A stretch of 64,000 nucleotides of DNA from Diphasiastrum complanatum (taxonomy: Eukaryota > Streptophyta > Lycopodiopsida > Lycopodiales > Lycopodiaceae): contig CM055098.1 in assembly GCA_029204225.1 (NCBI GenBank), positions 50,523,134 to 50,587,133 on the forward strand, in the 5' to 3' direction. The position numbers were made by a program, and so were the translations under genes. How positions within the stretch are numbered: the stretch's first letter is position 1; each line of letters opens with the position of its first letter. Positions 10,869-23,818 of the stretch are shown one piece after another. Under the pieces are notes generated by a model that had not been told where the DNA came from, did no database searches, and worked only from the letters and a program-made list of their open reading frames with translations.

Positions 10869-11300
10869 TGTTGGCACTCAGCCTCAATAATGAGCATCCT
10901 GAAAGCTATACAAAACCAAGAAAAAGAAGGCTCGAGTTTTTCAGAAGGTCAAAAATCCAGTGTCGGATTTTTTCTGACCCAATGTCATCCTTGTCAAAAG
11001 GAGATTTTCCGACCTTGGATCGAGGCAAAAATTATCTGGCATGTTCGACCCTAGATCGGGTCGATAAATCCGACCCATGTGCATATTTTCACCCCAGTAT
11101 AAATTTTTTACCCTTTGTTTATTTTTTGATACTATGTTACTTTTCGACCCAGTGTATAAATTTGACCCATTGTAAAAACCGATACTATCGGTCAGAAATT
11201 TGGATTTCTGAGTTGATAGTACAAAGGGTCGAAAAAATACAAAGGGTTGAAAATATACAAAGGGTCGGAATAAATCCGCCTCGATCCAATCCGTCCAAGG
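10869..11300 (+). repeat. LTR-like fragment related to the Copia LTR at 31476
   Basis: It starts TGTTGGCACTCAGCCTCAAT and continues AATGAGCATCCTGAAA, matching the start of the LTR at 31476. It then diverges into a stretch rich in GGGTCGA and CAAAGGGTCG motifs (11219-11300). The right edge is unclear. Confidence 0.5.
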
Positions 11301-11384
11301 TGTGTGTATGAGTGTGCATGTGCATGCCTTGATTTCTCAAAAACTCGATATCTTTACAATTCTCTGGACTGCTCCTGGCTTGAA

Positions 11385-12605
11385 TGCACGTTTCTCTATG
11401 CATACTGAACTGCTTGGATCCCGGTTTGTTGATGCGGGTTCGTCTCGACGTGCAGGACTGGATGAAACATATGGCATGCAAGACGGAGCCCGTTCGGCGA
11501 TACTGGACTACTTCTCGAAAATGTCAAAAAATAGTCCATTTATTGTGCCCTAGTGGCGTTCCTCCAGGCACGAAGGGCGTTTTCAAGCATACGATGTCAG
11601 AATTGAGTAACAACTGGTCCAGTGGATTCATGTTGAGCTTACAAACCTCTGGACACCTACCGTCCGAGATTCTGACTATTTTTTACTGAATTTGACCAAT
11701 TTCTGGCTCGACGGGCCTATAATCCCATGACTGCGTTTAGGGTTTCTGATTTGGATGCACGTTTCGCTGTGAGTACGAAACTGTTTGGAGTCCAGTCTAG
11801 TCCTGCGGATTCGTCCCGGCGTGCAGCACAGGATGTTACAGAGGGTCTTAAAAACGGACTCCGTTTGGCGACACTGGACCATTTCTTAAAAATGTTGGAA
11901 AGTAGTCCATTTAGTGGCATTCCCCCTTACAGAAAGGACGTTTCCGGACAAATGACGTTGGAAATGAGCTGCAAATGGTCATGTGGGTTCATGTCAAGCC
12001 CATGAACCTGTGTACACCTCCCATCCGAAGTTCTGACCATTTATTACTGAATCCGACCAATTCCTGACTCAACGGGCCTCGAATCCCAGGACTACGTTTA
12101 GGGTTTATGGTTCGGACACATGTTTTGTTGTGAGTACTGAACCGTTTGGAGTCCGGTTTAGTCCTGTGGGTTCATCTCAGCGTGCAACACATGACGGAAC
12201 AGAGGGTCTAAAAAACGAACTCTGTTCAAGGACACTAGACCATTTCTCGGGAATGTTGAAAAGTAGTCCATTTCGTGGCATTCCCTCAAACATAAAGGGC
12301 GTTTCCAGAAAAACGATTTTGGAATTGAACTGCAAATGGTCTTGTGGGTTCGTGTCGAGCCCACAAACTTGTGGACACCTCCCGTCCGAAGGTTTGACTA
12401 TTTTTTACTGAATTCGACCAATTCCTAGCTCGACGTACCGAGAATCCCGGGACTACGTTTAGGGTTTCTGGTTCGGACGCACGTTTCACTATGAGTACTA
12501 AACTGTTTGGAGCCAGGTTTAGTCATGTGGATTCGTCTCGGCGTGCAGCACAGGACGGAAGAGACGATCTGAAAAACGGACTCTGTTCGACGACACTGGA
12601 CCATG
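11385..12605. repeat. ~361-bp tandem satellite, about 3.4 units
   Basis: The marker AACTG(T)TTGGA(G)TCC recurs near 11412, 11778, 12142 and 12503, giving periods of about 361-366 bp. Other shared marks are GTAGTCCATTTAGTGGCATT, GGACACCTCCCGTCCGAAG and CTCGACGGGCCT. Units are 80-90% alike by eye. Further copies lie at 54795-55385. The open frames inside are not conserved between units, so I do not call genes. Confidence 0.9.
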
Positions 12606-15145
12606 ATGTTGTCTCTGTTGTGACCATTAACTCCCACTAGGCTTCTACCGATATCTATCTATTAGCCTTAGTTTGATTATTGTTAACAACTATCAAATAA
12701 CAGTTGAGCAAGTTCTGATCCCATGGAGTTTTATTGATACTATATGAAGTACAATAGAATTTGTTATCTACTAAGGTAGGCAAAATGTAATTTTTAACAC
12801 GAACTTCTTAGATACCACTTAGAAAAGAGTGATTAGAAATGGAAATCACCACAATAAGAGCTTAATCACAAGAGAAAAATGGACATAAATAGGATGTTGG
12901 ACAACCTTCCAACAAAGCCAACTATATACTTCATCGCCCCCTTAACAAAATCAACAACATGCATGAACGCATACTATAAAGGCCAACCATGTTTCCATAT
13001 AAACACACCCTAAACAAAATTAACAACATACATGATCACGTACTAAAAAAAAACAACCATGTTTTTGCATTACCAATTTTGTATCAATGAGCATAGATTA
13101 CTTTGGTAGTTTTACTTGTTAATACACTACTATATGATAATGCTCAAGTCTAAAAGGAATATAAACTTATCAAAATGCAAGGCAACGTAGAACGGCAAGG
13201 TAGTGATACCTTGAAGCATTAACAATGGTAATAGCCAATGTTGATGCTTCGAATTGATTTTGGGAGTGAATCACTAGCATGCAGAATTCACTAAAATGTG
13301 TGAGCTACTAACTATCAACTCACACCATCTGAAGGGAGATTAGGGAGATTCTTTGTACAAGATTTCAAGTTTGAAGAGTACAAATTTTAAAGATCATGTT
13401 TTACTAAAGGCACACATATGCATGTTTAAAAAGGTAAATTCTGATTATCGTTAGCTTCATAATGCTACATGAACATGTGCAAACATATAGCCATAACTTT
13501 ATGAAAATTCCAATCCCTCACCCACCACGTAATGGATACCTTATGCATATTATGCCCATTTTTAGATAAATTAGAAAGCAAAAAATGTGTGTTATTTTCA
13601 AAGGCAGATTCTGCACTTCTTTTTTCTGCCTGTCTGTGCCCGTCCGTATGGATTCCGGACAACTGCCACGTGGCACATTTGTGTTAATCAGTCAAAGTCA
13701 AACCTGCCTATTATGCTTTGTAATGTGCTTCTGAAAAAATTTCAGGTATCCATTACACAATGGAAGGAGCCGGGCAAAGGCCATTCTGCCCAGTAAGGAT
13801 TTCCAAAAAAAATTGGGCGAGGCCCAGAGGGGCCGAGCCTAAAATGAGACTGCTATTGAAGCAAGAGCACAATCTCTAGTTCAAATGTAACCTAATTGTA
13901 CCATACAAAAAGCAATATTCACTTTGTGAGGCACATGCCACCACCTTGTAACTACCAACTAGCTCCATTGAGTAGTTGTACTAAAATATTTGCTAAATTG
14001 AAACATAACTTACAACACTTAAAGTTGGACGGTTATTACTTCTAAATAAATATGCAACTTCACATCCCAACCAATGTCTTGCACAAGTGGCCAAGTGTAT
14101 TCAAAAAATTGGACGTAGGTCATATTTGACAGTCACATAAATAGGAACTGCAACATGAAGGCATTGACACCACCACCTTGCAACTTTGAACCAACAAACA
14201 GTTGCATGAAAACAATTTCCACTAGATTGAACTGTAACCTCACCAGAGTATACAAAAGCAATATTCACCTTAGGAGGCATCACCAACACCTCATAACTTC
14301 CAACAAGCTTTGCTAAGTAGTTGCACACAAATTCACATGATACAAAAGCAAACAAGAATGACATGAGCCATTCCCCAACGTTGGCTCTGTTGGTTACAGT
14401 GTTGGTATTGATATGAACATATATACCTCCATGCTCACTAGATTTGATCTTCCCACATGTGGTGAGTTGGTTGGATTGTGTTCAATTCTCTGTGATCTCC
14501 CAGGTGCCAATACCAAAAAGCATACTCACTGCATTTAGTTGGCCATAAGCACAAAGCTTGCTATCTGTTTCATTGTAAGAACTCAAAACTTTCACATCCA
14601 TTAATTGAAAAATGTAATTTTTTTAAGACAGGATGAGTGAAATATATCCTACATGCTGTTTATGAACATCTTTTGTTACCTCAAAGGCGCCAGGGCAAAA
14701 CACACACTCACTCGCCATTGAGAAAGAATATACCGCATATCTCCTACATTCCTTCTATCAAGCCATTAATTGAACTGGTTTTAACTTTTAACTTCATCCC
14801 TTATGCCAGAAAAAATAGGACCAACGGCCATGGGACATTACCTCATTGCAGCATTGCATTATCAAACCATAAAATTACCAGGATTTCAGGTTCTAACTTC
14901 CTCATATTCCACAAAAAAATTCACATGAGGAAAATATTCAGAGAGCACTGTGTGCATCTAACTTTTCCCCTTATGTGCACCGAATCTTGTGCAAGGGATA
15001 TGCTTCTTGTTCATAACAAATCCTGTACAATAACTATGTTTGTTTTTCCAAAAAAAGAAGCTTATGGCATCTCTACGTGGAATATAGATCTTTACAAAGA
15101 TACAATGTAAGGCAATAACTTATGTAATATAAAGAAATCACAGGC
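12606..15145. other. Intergenic with a ~345-bp duplication
   Basis: No gene is recognised. 13895-13990 and 14240-14335 are related (ACAAAAAGCAATATTCACTT versus ACAAAAGCAATATTCACCTT, each followed by a GAGGCA..CACCAACACCT-like run), so part of the stretch is an old duplication. The last few hundred bases should contain the 3' UTR of the ZIP gene. Confidence 0.4.
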
Positions 15146-16551
15146 TTATGCCCACAGAGCTAGAGATGACATAACCATCGCCCCCAAAAAGATGGAAAGA
15201 TACGACAATGCTTGCTTTCTCCTGTCAGAGCGCATCTGTTCGCTAAGAAAGTCGGAAGCTATCAAGCTGACCAATGCCATGTAAATAAGTATGCCAGCTG
15301 ATATTGAGTCAAAAACTCCCTCAATTATCACACCTTGTGGACTGTTTACGTTGTAAAACGAAGATATAGCAATGCCAGCTCCAATGCTGGCTGGAGTGGT
15401 GATGGTAAAAAAAAAAGCCATGAGTATTGAAGAGGACGACGAGATTCCAGCCTATTAAATTCAAAAGCTCAAGAACAAGTCAGGTGCTGCAAATTGCAAG
15501 CTTCTAGAATATCCCATTTCAGTACAAAAAATCCTTTCCACATTAAATCTTCTCATTCAACTTTGTATCAAGTGTCATCATTCTCCCAAAAATCACATGA
15601 ATATCATTTCAATGGTCTAGATGCATGTGTCAGAGAAATACCTGAGAGACGCAGCCTCCAAGAGCAAAACCTTCAAAAAACTGATGAAATGACAATGCTG
15701 CCAACAAAGGCCTAATAGTACATGGACTTTCAGATACGCCCAATGACACTCCTATAACGACTGAATGTGTTATTATGCCAAGTTCCAAAACCTACAAAAG
15801 AAATAAATTAGATTCAGCAAACATCCTTTTATCTTAAAAAGACAGAAATAGAGTATAATCTCATCACCTGAGAAATCACCACATGCCTAACATTTTCCAG
15901 CTCATGTTTATCCAAAGCAGTTTGGTGTCTGTGATTAAGCTGTTGTCTATGCACATTGTGAAGGGTACCATCCACACAAGAATCGCCTCCCAAATGGTTG
16001 TCACCATCAGCAGCTGCCTGAGCTTGGATCCCTACTTTGTGCATATTTTCCTTCCTCCCATGTTCATTATTTTCTAGGGTTTGCTTGTTTTCCAGTAAAC
16101 TTATCAAGATGTCTTCAGTCGTTTTACTCTGCAAAGAGTTCACTATATCCTTTTCCTTTTGATTGATGTGTTTCCTTTCATAAAATTCTGTGCCCACAAA
16201 CTCAATCAGAAGTGTGCCCAAAGCTGCAAGCATTGAGATAAAACCTGCACACGGAAACCTTCTCCAGGGAAACTCTGGCAAGCATTGGCTGGTCAAAGCT
16301 TCGAGTGCATCAGGCAATATGTGCACAAACCCAGTTGCTAGTACTACTCCAGCAGCCATGGGCTTTGCAATGCAAAAAAGAGTCCCATCTGCTCTTAAAA
16401 ACGTCGTGTTTTTACCAATCAAGGGTAATGCTACTCCAAAGGCACTAGCAAAAAAAATCATGAGCATAGCAACAGTCTTCAGCCATAATGATTCTGCTGA
16501 ATCTCTGCAGTCACCTTCTGCCTCAGGACCACAATGAAATGAGCTCAACAT
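15146..16551 (-). CDS. ZIP family Zn/Fe transporter, 3 coding exons
   Basis: Exons are 16551-15868, 15791-15642 and 15451-15146. Both introns are GT-AG and fall between codons, giving 379 residues with no internal stop. ZIP proteins move Zn2+ or Fe2+ into the cytosol. Residues 1-45 hold a [11 protein letters not shown] start and TM1; [17 protein letters not shown] lies in TM2 and [18 protein letters not shown] in TM3; a His-rich loop (about 172-222) follows. Exon 2 carries [16 protein letters not shown] and [14 protein letters not shown], the signature TM4-TM5 segments with the metal-binding His and Glu. Exon 3 supplies TM6-TM8 and ends ALWA. The usual signal peptide is absent from this start. 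An upstream donor (GAGGTAAGC, 16782) and an acceptor (16577) suggest a 5' leader intron. Confidence 0.9.
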
Positions 16552-16576
16552 TTCTTTTTCTCCAGAATGTCTGTTT

Positions 16577-16783
16577 CAGATTAAATCCATTTTAAAGTCG
16601 GCAAAAATTCAGCCACAAAACTGCTGGCAATTTAATTGAAACCTTTTCTCATGCTTCAACTATAAATCATGGGAGGTCTGCTAAGCTAGTTAGTTCTTGA
16701 CATTTGTTTCTCAAACCATATCACTACAAGAACTCTGCACGAACTGAATCTACAGTGAGCACAAAGATAAACTATTGCTTACC
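16577..16783 (-). other. Possible 5' leader intron of the ZIP gene
   Basis: The minus strand reads GATTGTGAG then GTAAGCAAT at the upstream edge, a consensus donor. It reads CTGAAACAG before ACATTCTGG at the downstream edge, an acceptor about 20 bases before the ATG at 16551. The upstream exon has no open frame into the ATG, so it would be untranslated. Confidence 0.4.
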
Positions 16784-18719
16784 TCACAATCCTTAGTTTT
16801 GATTCAAAGAATGCAGATCCATTTCCAATGCCCAGAATTCTGTGTTTAAAGTCCCATCCAGCTTATGGCCTGTTGACAAACAAATCTACCACGTTAAACT
16901 GAGCATATGTAGAAAACCATGGCAGAGCATAGTTAGTGGTTATGACGTAATAACAAAACTTAATTTTGAGTCATTTGCACAAGTTAGAATACCCATGACT
17001 GACTAGCTCTAGCATGATTCTTAGTCGTACACATGACTCTAAATATTGGGCCTAACTCCTCAAGATATCATTCGAAAATATAATCAAAGAAGAAGGGTTC
17101 TAGATTTTTCTTGAAATATCAGAGATTGTTGGGCTTAACTTTTCAAGATATAGTTCAAAATATTTTCGCAAACAGAATGAGAGAAGATGCTGAAGAATAT
17201 ACTTAGCTTGCAGTAAGTAGAACCTAGCACAACGTCAGGAAAATCCACGCCAAGTCGTTTCATATGAAAGGTGTAAATGGTCAATAGAGCAAAGAACATG
17301 TTCAAGATTAAAGAGCATACTTGACAGAGTCTGATTTTGTTTCATAAATATTGAGCAGGCGCTCCTGATGTCCAGTATTTTTCATATGCCATAGAGGGAC
17401 TGCCTTCACTGAATGCTTGATAATGTAACATCTGAACTTAACAACATATGAGTATCACATGAATTGCAAGAAGTACTTTTTCTCAGTCACCATCAAACTT
17501 TCACTTTAGATCTTTTCTTTAACATAAAGCCACAAGACAAAAACAAAGAAAAACCTACAATTCATCAGACTGTAAGCTACGACCACAGTTTAACTCTATT
17601 CGTAATTTCGTATTATAATGTTGTTTCTCTAATCTACGAAAGCTTAAAATAATTCCTTCAATGACAGTCGAGCATAAATATCTGCAAATTAAAAAAGAAA
17701 AACATGTAATCTTTTACTTAACAGATTATACTTAAAAAGTCTTCATGCTAATTGCATCATGATTCATAGATAGCATGGACTATATGCCTTGACAAGCTTA
17801 CCCATCTCATGAGGACAAAAGAGTGATATGAAATGCTATGCATAACTCTATCTCCATATGAGAAATCATAAGCAGTAACATACTTGTGAATTGTGCTACT
17901 CCAAAGGAGCAGGGCAGAATGCCATTAAAAAACTCGTTTCGAAAAATCTGAATGGGCTTCTCCCTTCCCATCAGAGTCTCAACAGAAGAAGAATCATTTC
18001 TCACATGCATAAATGTATGTCCACATTAGCATTCATAGATTAATCCTACACCAGTAGCGAATTCTCTGAAGAAAGAACGACTGCCATAAGACAACTCCGC
18101 CTCCTTCCTCATCAGAGTTTTACCTCACTGAATAGAACGACCAATCAAATTACAACATTTCACCTTGGCCAAAATAGTTTCAAAGAAAAACTTGATGACA
18201 GTCTCTCTGCATGGACTCCTTCCTCATCAGAGATTTTCCTCTTTGAGATAAAAGGAAGAATCAAATTCTTTTCAGCTTGGAAAAATGTGGTGAACGTCGC
18301 TTGAGAACAAAAGCACTATAAATAGTAAATACAATCAATCAACATAAAAAAGTGGCCACAATTTGATTTCAAATATGAATCAGATATCTACTGCGATGGC
18401 AAACAATAAATGTACTACCTCTTAATTTTCTAGACTAGTACGTCCCGCCTAGATGTATTGATGTTAAGTCTATAATCGTACTGGATGTGAACAAAAAGAG
18501 AAATCGACCTTTTGATTTATAGAGTCCTGGATAATCAAAATGATAATTGATGAACTTCTTGAGCTTGAAATTCAAGCAATATTTGACATACTTTATAAAA
18601 GATGGGTTATTGTTTCATGGAGAAACATGTTTGTGCTTGTAGATATTAACCTAAAGGACCTCTTGTATTGTGCCACCTATAGGGTGTCTCACTTTCCAAA
18701 GAACACTCTGGATTCAAAA
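16784..18719. other. Upstream region of the ZIP gene, no other gene seen
   Basis: AT-rich sequence without a recognisable coding frame. The ZIP promoter should lie in the first several hundred bases, but I cannot assign a TATA box with confidence. Confidence 0.4.
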
Positions 18720-19400
18720 ACATATTTTTTGCCATGCATGAAAAGGAAGTGAAGATTATCCCACAAATATCTCTGCATTAACAAGTAGTCGAGGTTGATA
18801 GAAGCAAACCGAAAGGATGGTTGAACCCACTATAGGTACTAGCCAGTAGTGGGAGAGTAATGGATTTTGTTACTAGTCTCCCAAAGATGAAGAAAAATGA
18901 TTCTTGTGGATGGTGGTTGATCGCTTCAAAAAATTGGCACATTTTATTCCCACAAAGATTAACATCAACGCTCTTAAACTCGCAATAGATTTGCGGAAAC
19001 ATCTGTAGGGGTTGCCACATGATTAGTGGGAATAACCCTCAGCCAGATGGCCACACAGCGGGTAAACCAAGTGGTTGAGGATATGGTTCGCACTCTAACT
19101 CCTGAGAAACAAGCTGATTAAGGAAAGTATCCATCATTCAGTTTGATTTTAACACTAGCAAGCATTCAGCCATTGGATTGGAAAAATGCAAAATTACAGC
19201 AGAGACGGAGAAACTATAGATGTAAGAAATCAAAAAAACATAAAAGTAAAAAACGTGTAATTACTGCAAACAAGCGTTTCGCACAGGGTCTGTCATTTCC
19301 CGAGGCTCATTTCGGTGACAAAGCAATTTCGAGATGAATTGACAAAAGAGTTCTCTGAGCAATAGAATTCCCTCTACCAGAAAAATCGTTAGAAAATTTC
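18720..19400 (+). pseudogene. Gypsy integrase remnant
   Basis: Frames read QVVEVDRSKPKGWLNPL, then VMDFVTSLPKMKKND, VVDRFKKLAHFIP, SGNNPQPDGHT and RVNQVVEDMVRTL. They follow the order of a plant Gypsy integrase: a linker after the zinc finger, the catalytic-core start, and the HPQTDGQTERVNQ-type block. Several stops and frame changes separate the pieces. No reverse transcriptase lies upstream and no LTR of this element is seen. Confidence 0.75.
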
Positions 19401-20800
19401 TATGCGAGAGATACCATAACCAACTCTTTGGTCATAATCCTGCTGCTCTAAGATTGCTTGATTTCTACTAAGGAGCTCAAGATGCAAGGACATAGGGAAA
19501 GCCATTGTCCCCGAAAATCAATTCAGCAGATTAAATGTTCGAACCTCGTCAGTAAAACTCTAAACTTGATTTCATACTCTCCCCATGTGCCATTGAATGT
19601 CCATTTCCTGGAGCCCAAAGTAGTCCGCGATAATGTAAAAGTGAAATACTTGCAGGATCAATTCCATTGATATGGAATGGAACTCGGGCAATTTGAATGT
19701 CCTATACTTGAGATTGGTCTATTTCAATCACTCGATGAGTATGCCAAGTTATAAGGACAAAAATCGTATGTTAGACATCAATCTCGAGCCTGAGCCTGAT
19801 GCAACAAGCAGATAATTGCGAGCAATGATATTACTGCAACGCGTCCTTATGATCTCCGATTTGACACATACATGTCGCACTGGCTTTCAAGTGTGCAATC
19901 TTTGTGTTCTTCAGTTTGCGGTCCAACTTAATGTCAAGTTCCTCCAACGATTGGATATTCAAAGGACAAAGACCAAATCAAATCAGCAGGTACAGCATAA
20001 AACATTTAAGAGCATTCTCTGTATCCATCAGACAGATAAGACCAAAAACAAACTTAAGGCTCGCCCAAAGAGAGCTGCCGAATATCCGTTCGTGCCTCAA
20101 TCACGTCGATTCATTTTCAAAGAAGTTCCGAGGGAAAAAAAATTGGATACTAATTACAACGAAATCCTTGATACCGAAGTTGCACAGCAAACGCCTAATT
20201 TAGGAGTATATCTGCAAATCCAAACGGGAGACCTGTTGAAGATTCTTTTATCTCGTAGTAACATCCTAAAGGAACTGCTAAAATATTTCACATATTAAAA
20301 CCCTTAAAGGATTCTTTATCTCGTACTCACTTCTTTAAGAACTTTCTATAAAAGTTTACGTTATATACACCAGCAACTTGCTGGAAGCACGTTCTAAGTA
20401 AGTGCAACACTTCCTAAGAGGTGACCTTGCTGAAAATAAAACTGCGATATAATCAGACACCAATTAAGAATGTCAAACCAACCTTCAACCCGAACTGCCA
20501 AGCCCCAGTATAAACACAGAAGTGGATTTTGATGAAGCATACTATAAAATGCAAATGTTTCACAAACCACTTAAAATTATGGAATCTTTGCTACTTTACG
20601 CTACCTCCATTAAACAATTACTTCCAAAAAGTAAATCAAGCATGTAAAGGCCGATACGCTACCTCCATTAAGCACGCACCTAAATTATATAAAGCACAAA
20701 AAAGCAACACTTGGAAAAACGGTTAAAGATAAAAAAAATCCTGAGCCATCAAAGAATAGATCACGACTCACTATTCAACAAAACTGAGCGAAAATAAGGC
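19401..20800. other. No recognisable gene; long but unfamiliar frame
   Basis: A 160-residue frame (19816-20298, +) has no similarity I can name. It may be the decayed tail of the Gypsy element, because it follows the integrase remnant in the same sense. Confidence 0.3.
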
Positions 20801-20814
20801 ATCTCACTTGTACC

Positions 20815-21100
20815 TGCTTCTTTTTTGACGACGATTTCGTGCGATAAAGCCGGCCATAGTATATTGTTATTATATCACCAATCGAAAAACTTATCAACAA
20901 TATAATTGATCACTGATCTCTGCTTCTTTTTCGATGATTAATTCCGCACGATGAAAAAGCCGGCCGTAATATAATGCATTAATCATCGAAAAACTGATCC
21001 ATGACAGGATTTATCACCAATCTTCGTTTGTTTTTTGCGATCGCTATCTCTTTTTCGACGAACAATTGCTCGATCGATCGATTCCATAGGAAAAAAAGCC
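20815..21100. repeat. Three imperfect ~115-bp units with AAAGCCGG cores
   Basis: CTTCTTTTTTGACGACGATT..AAAGCCGGCCATAGTATA, CTTCTTTTTCGATGATTAAT..AAAAGCCGGCCGTAATATA and TCTTTTTCGACGAACAATTG..AAAAAGCCGGAGTTATCG follow one another at about 110-120 bp spacing. Confidence 0.6.
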
Positions 21101-21649
21101 GGAGTTATCGATGGATCGTGATTCCGCTGTGTTTGCACCTTGCAGTGCCCTTCAAAGCCTTTCTTTGTGAGGAGCATCGTAAAACGTCGGGTGAAGGCCT
21201 TGTGTAGTGCTCCTTTGCATTTTTCGGATGAAAAGCGGACGATGCGTTCTCAAAAGAATGACGCCCTTCATTTAGAAAGGAAGAAATGCCCTTCAAATCC
21301 CCAGCCTGGCTCGTCCATTAATGGAAACAACACGGAAAGGGATGTCATGGCCTCACTCGCACAAAGCCAACTAATATTTATTCATTGACATTCACCTAAT
21401 AGTAAAATGCCACGTGGCAGTGCTAGGGTGCCTCAGATGTACAGCACAATCATAGAGGCGCAAAAAGTTTATATTCTTTGTGATCTCACAAGTTAATAAT
21501 ACCAAGAAGCATAGGGTCGAAAAGGCTCGACGCTCAAGCACTTAGGTCATATACGGGCAACCCCTATGTGCTTTACAAGGGGTGGGGGCTAGGTTCAATG
21601 TCACGAGAGCCTTCAAGTAAACTAGGCTTGGTCCCCTCGGCTTGTCTTG

Positions 21650-22110
21650 TGTGAGAGCGTAGGCATAGGATGAGCTTGTTTCTAGGTCCCCTCAAGAGTC
21701 TCAACTTGTCTGGGGTGAGAGAGTACGCATAGAATGAGCTTGTTTTTTGTCTAGGGTGAGAGAGTACACATAGGATGAGCATGTTTCTCATCGTGAGAGG
21801 GTATGCATAAGATAAGCTTATTTATCACCATGACTTAAAGTGCAATGAGGGGCCTCACCCTCATCCAAGGGGCCTCGCCCTTGTCCAACAGTGTTACAAC
21901 CTAAAAGAGTGTCACTAATATCTCTCTAATTTGAAAAGAGGATCAGGATAGAACCTTGTCTCATCCAATAGTGAAACAACATAAAAAAGTGACAATAATA
22001 TCTTTCTAAATCGTGGGATCGGGGTGGGACCTTGACTCATCCAAGAGGGGATCAACATAAAAAGGTGATAATAATATCTTTCTAATTTGAAAAGAACTTG
22101 CTAAACTGTG
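21650..22110. repeat. Two short tandem families
   Basis: 21650-21830 repeats GTGAGAGAGTACGCATAGAA TGAGCTTGTTT four times at 37-65 bp spacing. 21900-22110 repeats AAAAGTGACAATAATATCTT and flanking sequence three times at ~70 bp spacing. Confidence 0.65.
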
Positions 22111-22339
22111 GGATCGTTTGTGTCATTGATTCGACATACATATTATTTTCAAGAATATATTAAGGCGTCTGGTAAGCCAGAGCATTGCACAGCATAATAT
22201 TAATGACATTAGCTTTCAACATCAATTTAAAACTAAGTGTAATAAAATTGGTACTACATTGCTATGGGGCAAACAATATTCCAATTCATTATAATGGTTA
22301 CTTCTTGAAGTCAAGATTTGCTTAATGTGCTTTCTGCTC

Positions 22340-23273
22340 AAGTCAAGATCTCACTATTGTCTCCTTTAAAATCCATGTTGGAAGAACAAAAGGCTCAAAA
22401 AGAACATCGTGAGGTTGATCCACTTGTGTCATTGATCTTTTTGGAAATCAAACATTCGAGTAGCTTTTCGATTTTTTGACGAATTTGATCAGCACTCGTG
22501 GATAAACAAAGAATCAATTTGCTCAACCTTGGAGATGCATCATCAATTGAAGAATTTCACCGGTTGATCAAATCAGGAGATCCAACAACAATTGTCGAAC
22601 CTTCAAATCTTCCACAGAATGATGATTTTTTGCAACTTGTGCATGGTTAAGAATGGGAGATTCATATGAGCTCACAAAAAAATAGACGAACTGTAAAAGC
22701 TGCCAAAATGAAGTTGTGTGGTGATTGTAATGAAATTCAAATTGAGAGTCTTGTTGCATTGTTGGCTTCAAAAAATAGTGAAGGACGTCCATTTTGGATT
22801 GCAAAGATACTTGGATGCATTCAAAACAGTAATCAGTCAAAAGTATTACGGGTCCATTGGCTATGCACTACCTCAAAGGATGCTTTTCTAGGAAGGTATG
22901 ATTTGAAATTGTTGCAAGTATATCCAAAGAGCAAAAGTAAACATCTGCTAAAAATCTACCAAGGATTGATGATTTAAATTTAAAGGATGTAGAAGTTTTA
23001 ACTTTTACTTTTGAGTCGACAATGACGAATCATCTATGAAATTCAATTGTAGCTATTTTAAAAGAACGACTTGGGTTAATGGCACAACCATCATCCTCAA
23101 TTCGTTGCCAACGGAGAAAAATCGATTTACAAGGTTTTTTGTTGACATTAGATGTCGATTCAGAAGGCTATATGCCAGTCAACTCCAATGAGGAAGATGG
23201 GTCTTCAACTTCATTGGCTGAAAATGAAAGTGTCAAGAATATGTCAAGTTCCGAATTAAGAGACATTAGTTAA
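22340..23273 (+). pseudogene. Unrecognised protein-coding remnant
   Basis: The main frame (22666-22977) reads RRTVKAAKMKLCGDCNEIQI, then RPFWIAKILGCIQNSNQSK and VLRVHWLCTTSKDAFLGRYD. This resembles a small beta-barrel reader or BAH-like fold, but I cannot name the family. Upstream in the same sense, 22350-22640 reads KAQKEHREVDPLV and INLLNLGDASSIEEFHRLIK, interrupted by stops. Downstream, a frame change near 22965 leads to DDLNLKDVEVLTF and then the frame 23079-23273, which ends SVKNMSSSELRDIS. The acidic Ser-rich tail and consistent codon use suggest a former gene or a transposon-encoded protein broken by at least three lesions. Confidence 0.5.
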
Positions 23274-23818
23274 AATTCCTTAGAAAACTTTGAAAAAATA
23301 TATATGTTAATATATTTTGAGCCATTTTGTATTTTTATAATATTTGGATCATAAAAAATCATGTGTTGTCTTGAATTGTTTCATTTTTTTAAATGATGGT
23401 TTTATGAAGTTTATAAAATAAAATGTCATAATCTATTGTAAAAATGCATTTTTTTGACCTTTTTTTTGTATAATTTGAAGGTTAACTGAAAAAAAAAAAA
23501 CAATAAATTTGGCCTAAAAAGAGGTGATTATAAAAATACCATAATAGGTTACTCTTTTTTAAGTCAAAGTCCCAAACAAATGTCATCGCACTGGATATCA
23601 AACTTATCCTTGTCTCTTATATGGGCTGGGCAAAAATGATTGTTTTAAGCATATACCCATAAAAATTTAAAATCTCATAGTGCCAAGGTCCAATTTTCAC
23701 AAATTAAAAAAGACAATATTCGTCTTTTGTCCCCAAACTCTTAGAATGCACCCACAACTCCAATGTATATAAATTGTTCTGTCTCTTTGACCCAATATTC
23801 TCTTTCATTAGCTTCACT

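Noticed and set aside
11302-12411. Overlapping 90-100 residue frames in the 361-bp satellite
   Set aside because: The frames shift between units, and stops are not placed as in a conserved protein.
14637-15110. 157-residue + strand frame antisense to the 3' side of the ZIP gene
   Set aside because: No domain or compositional signal; likely chance in the 3' flank.
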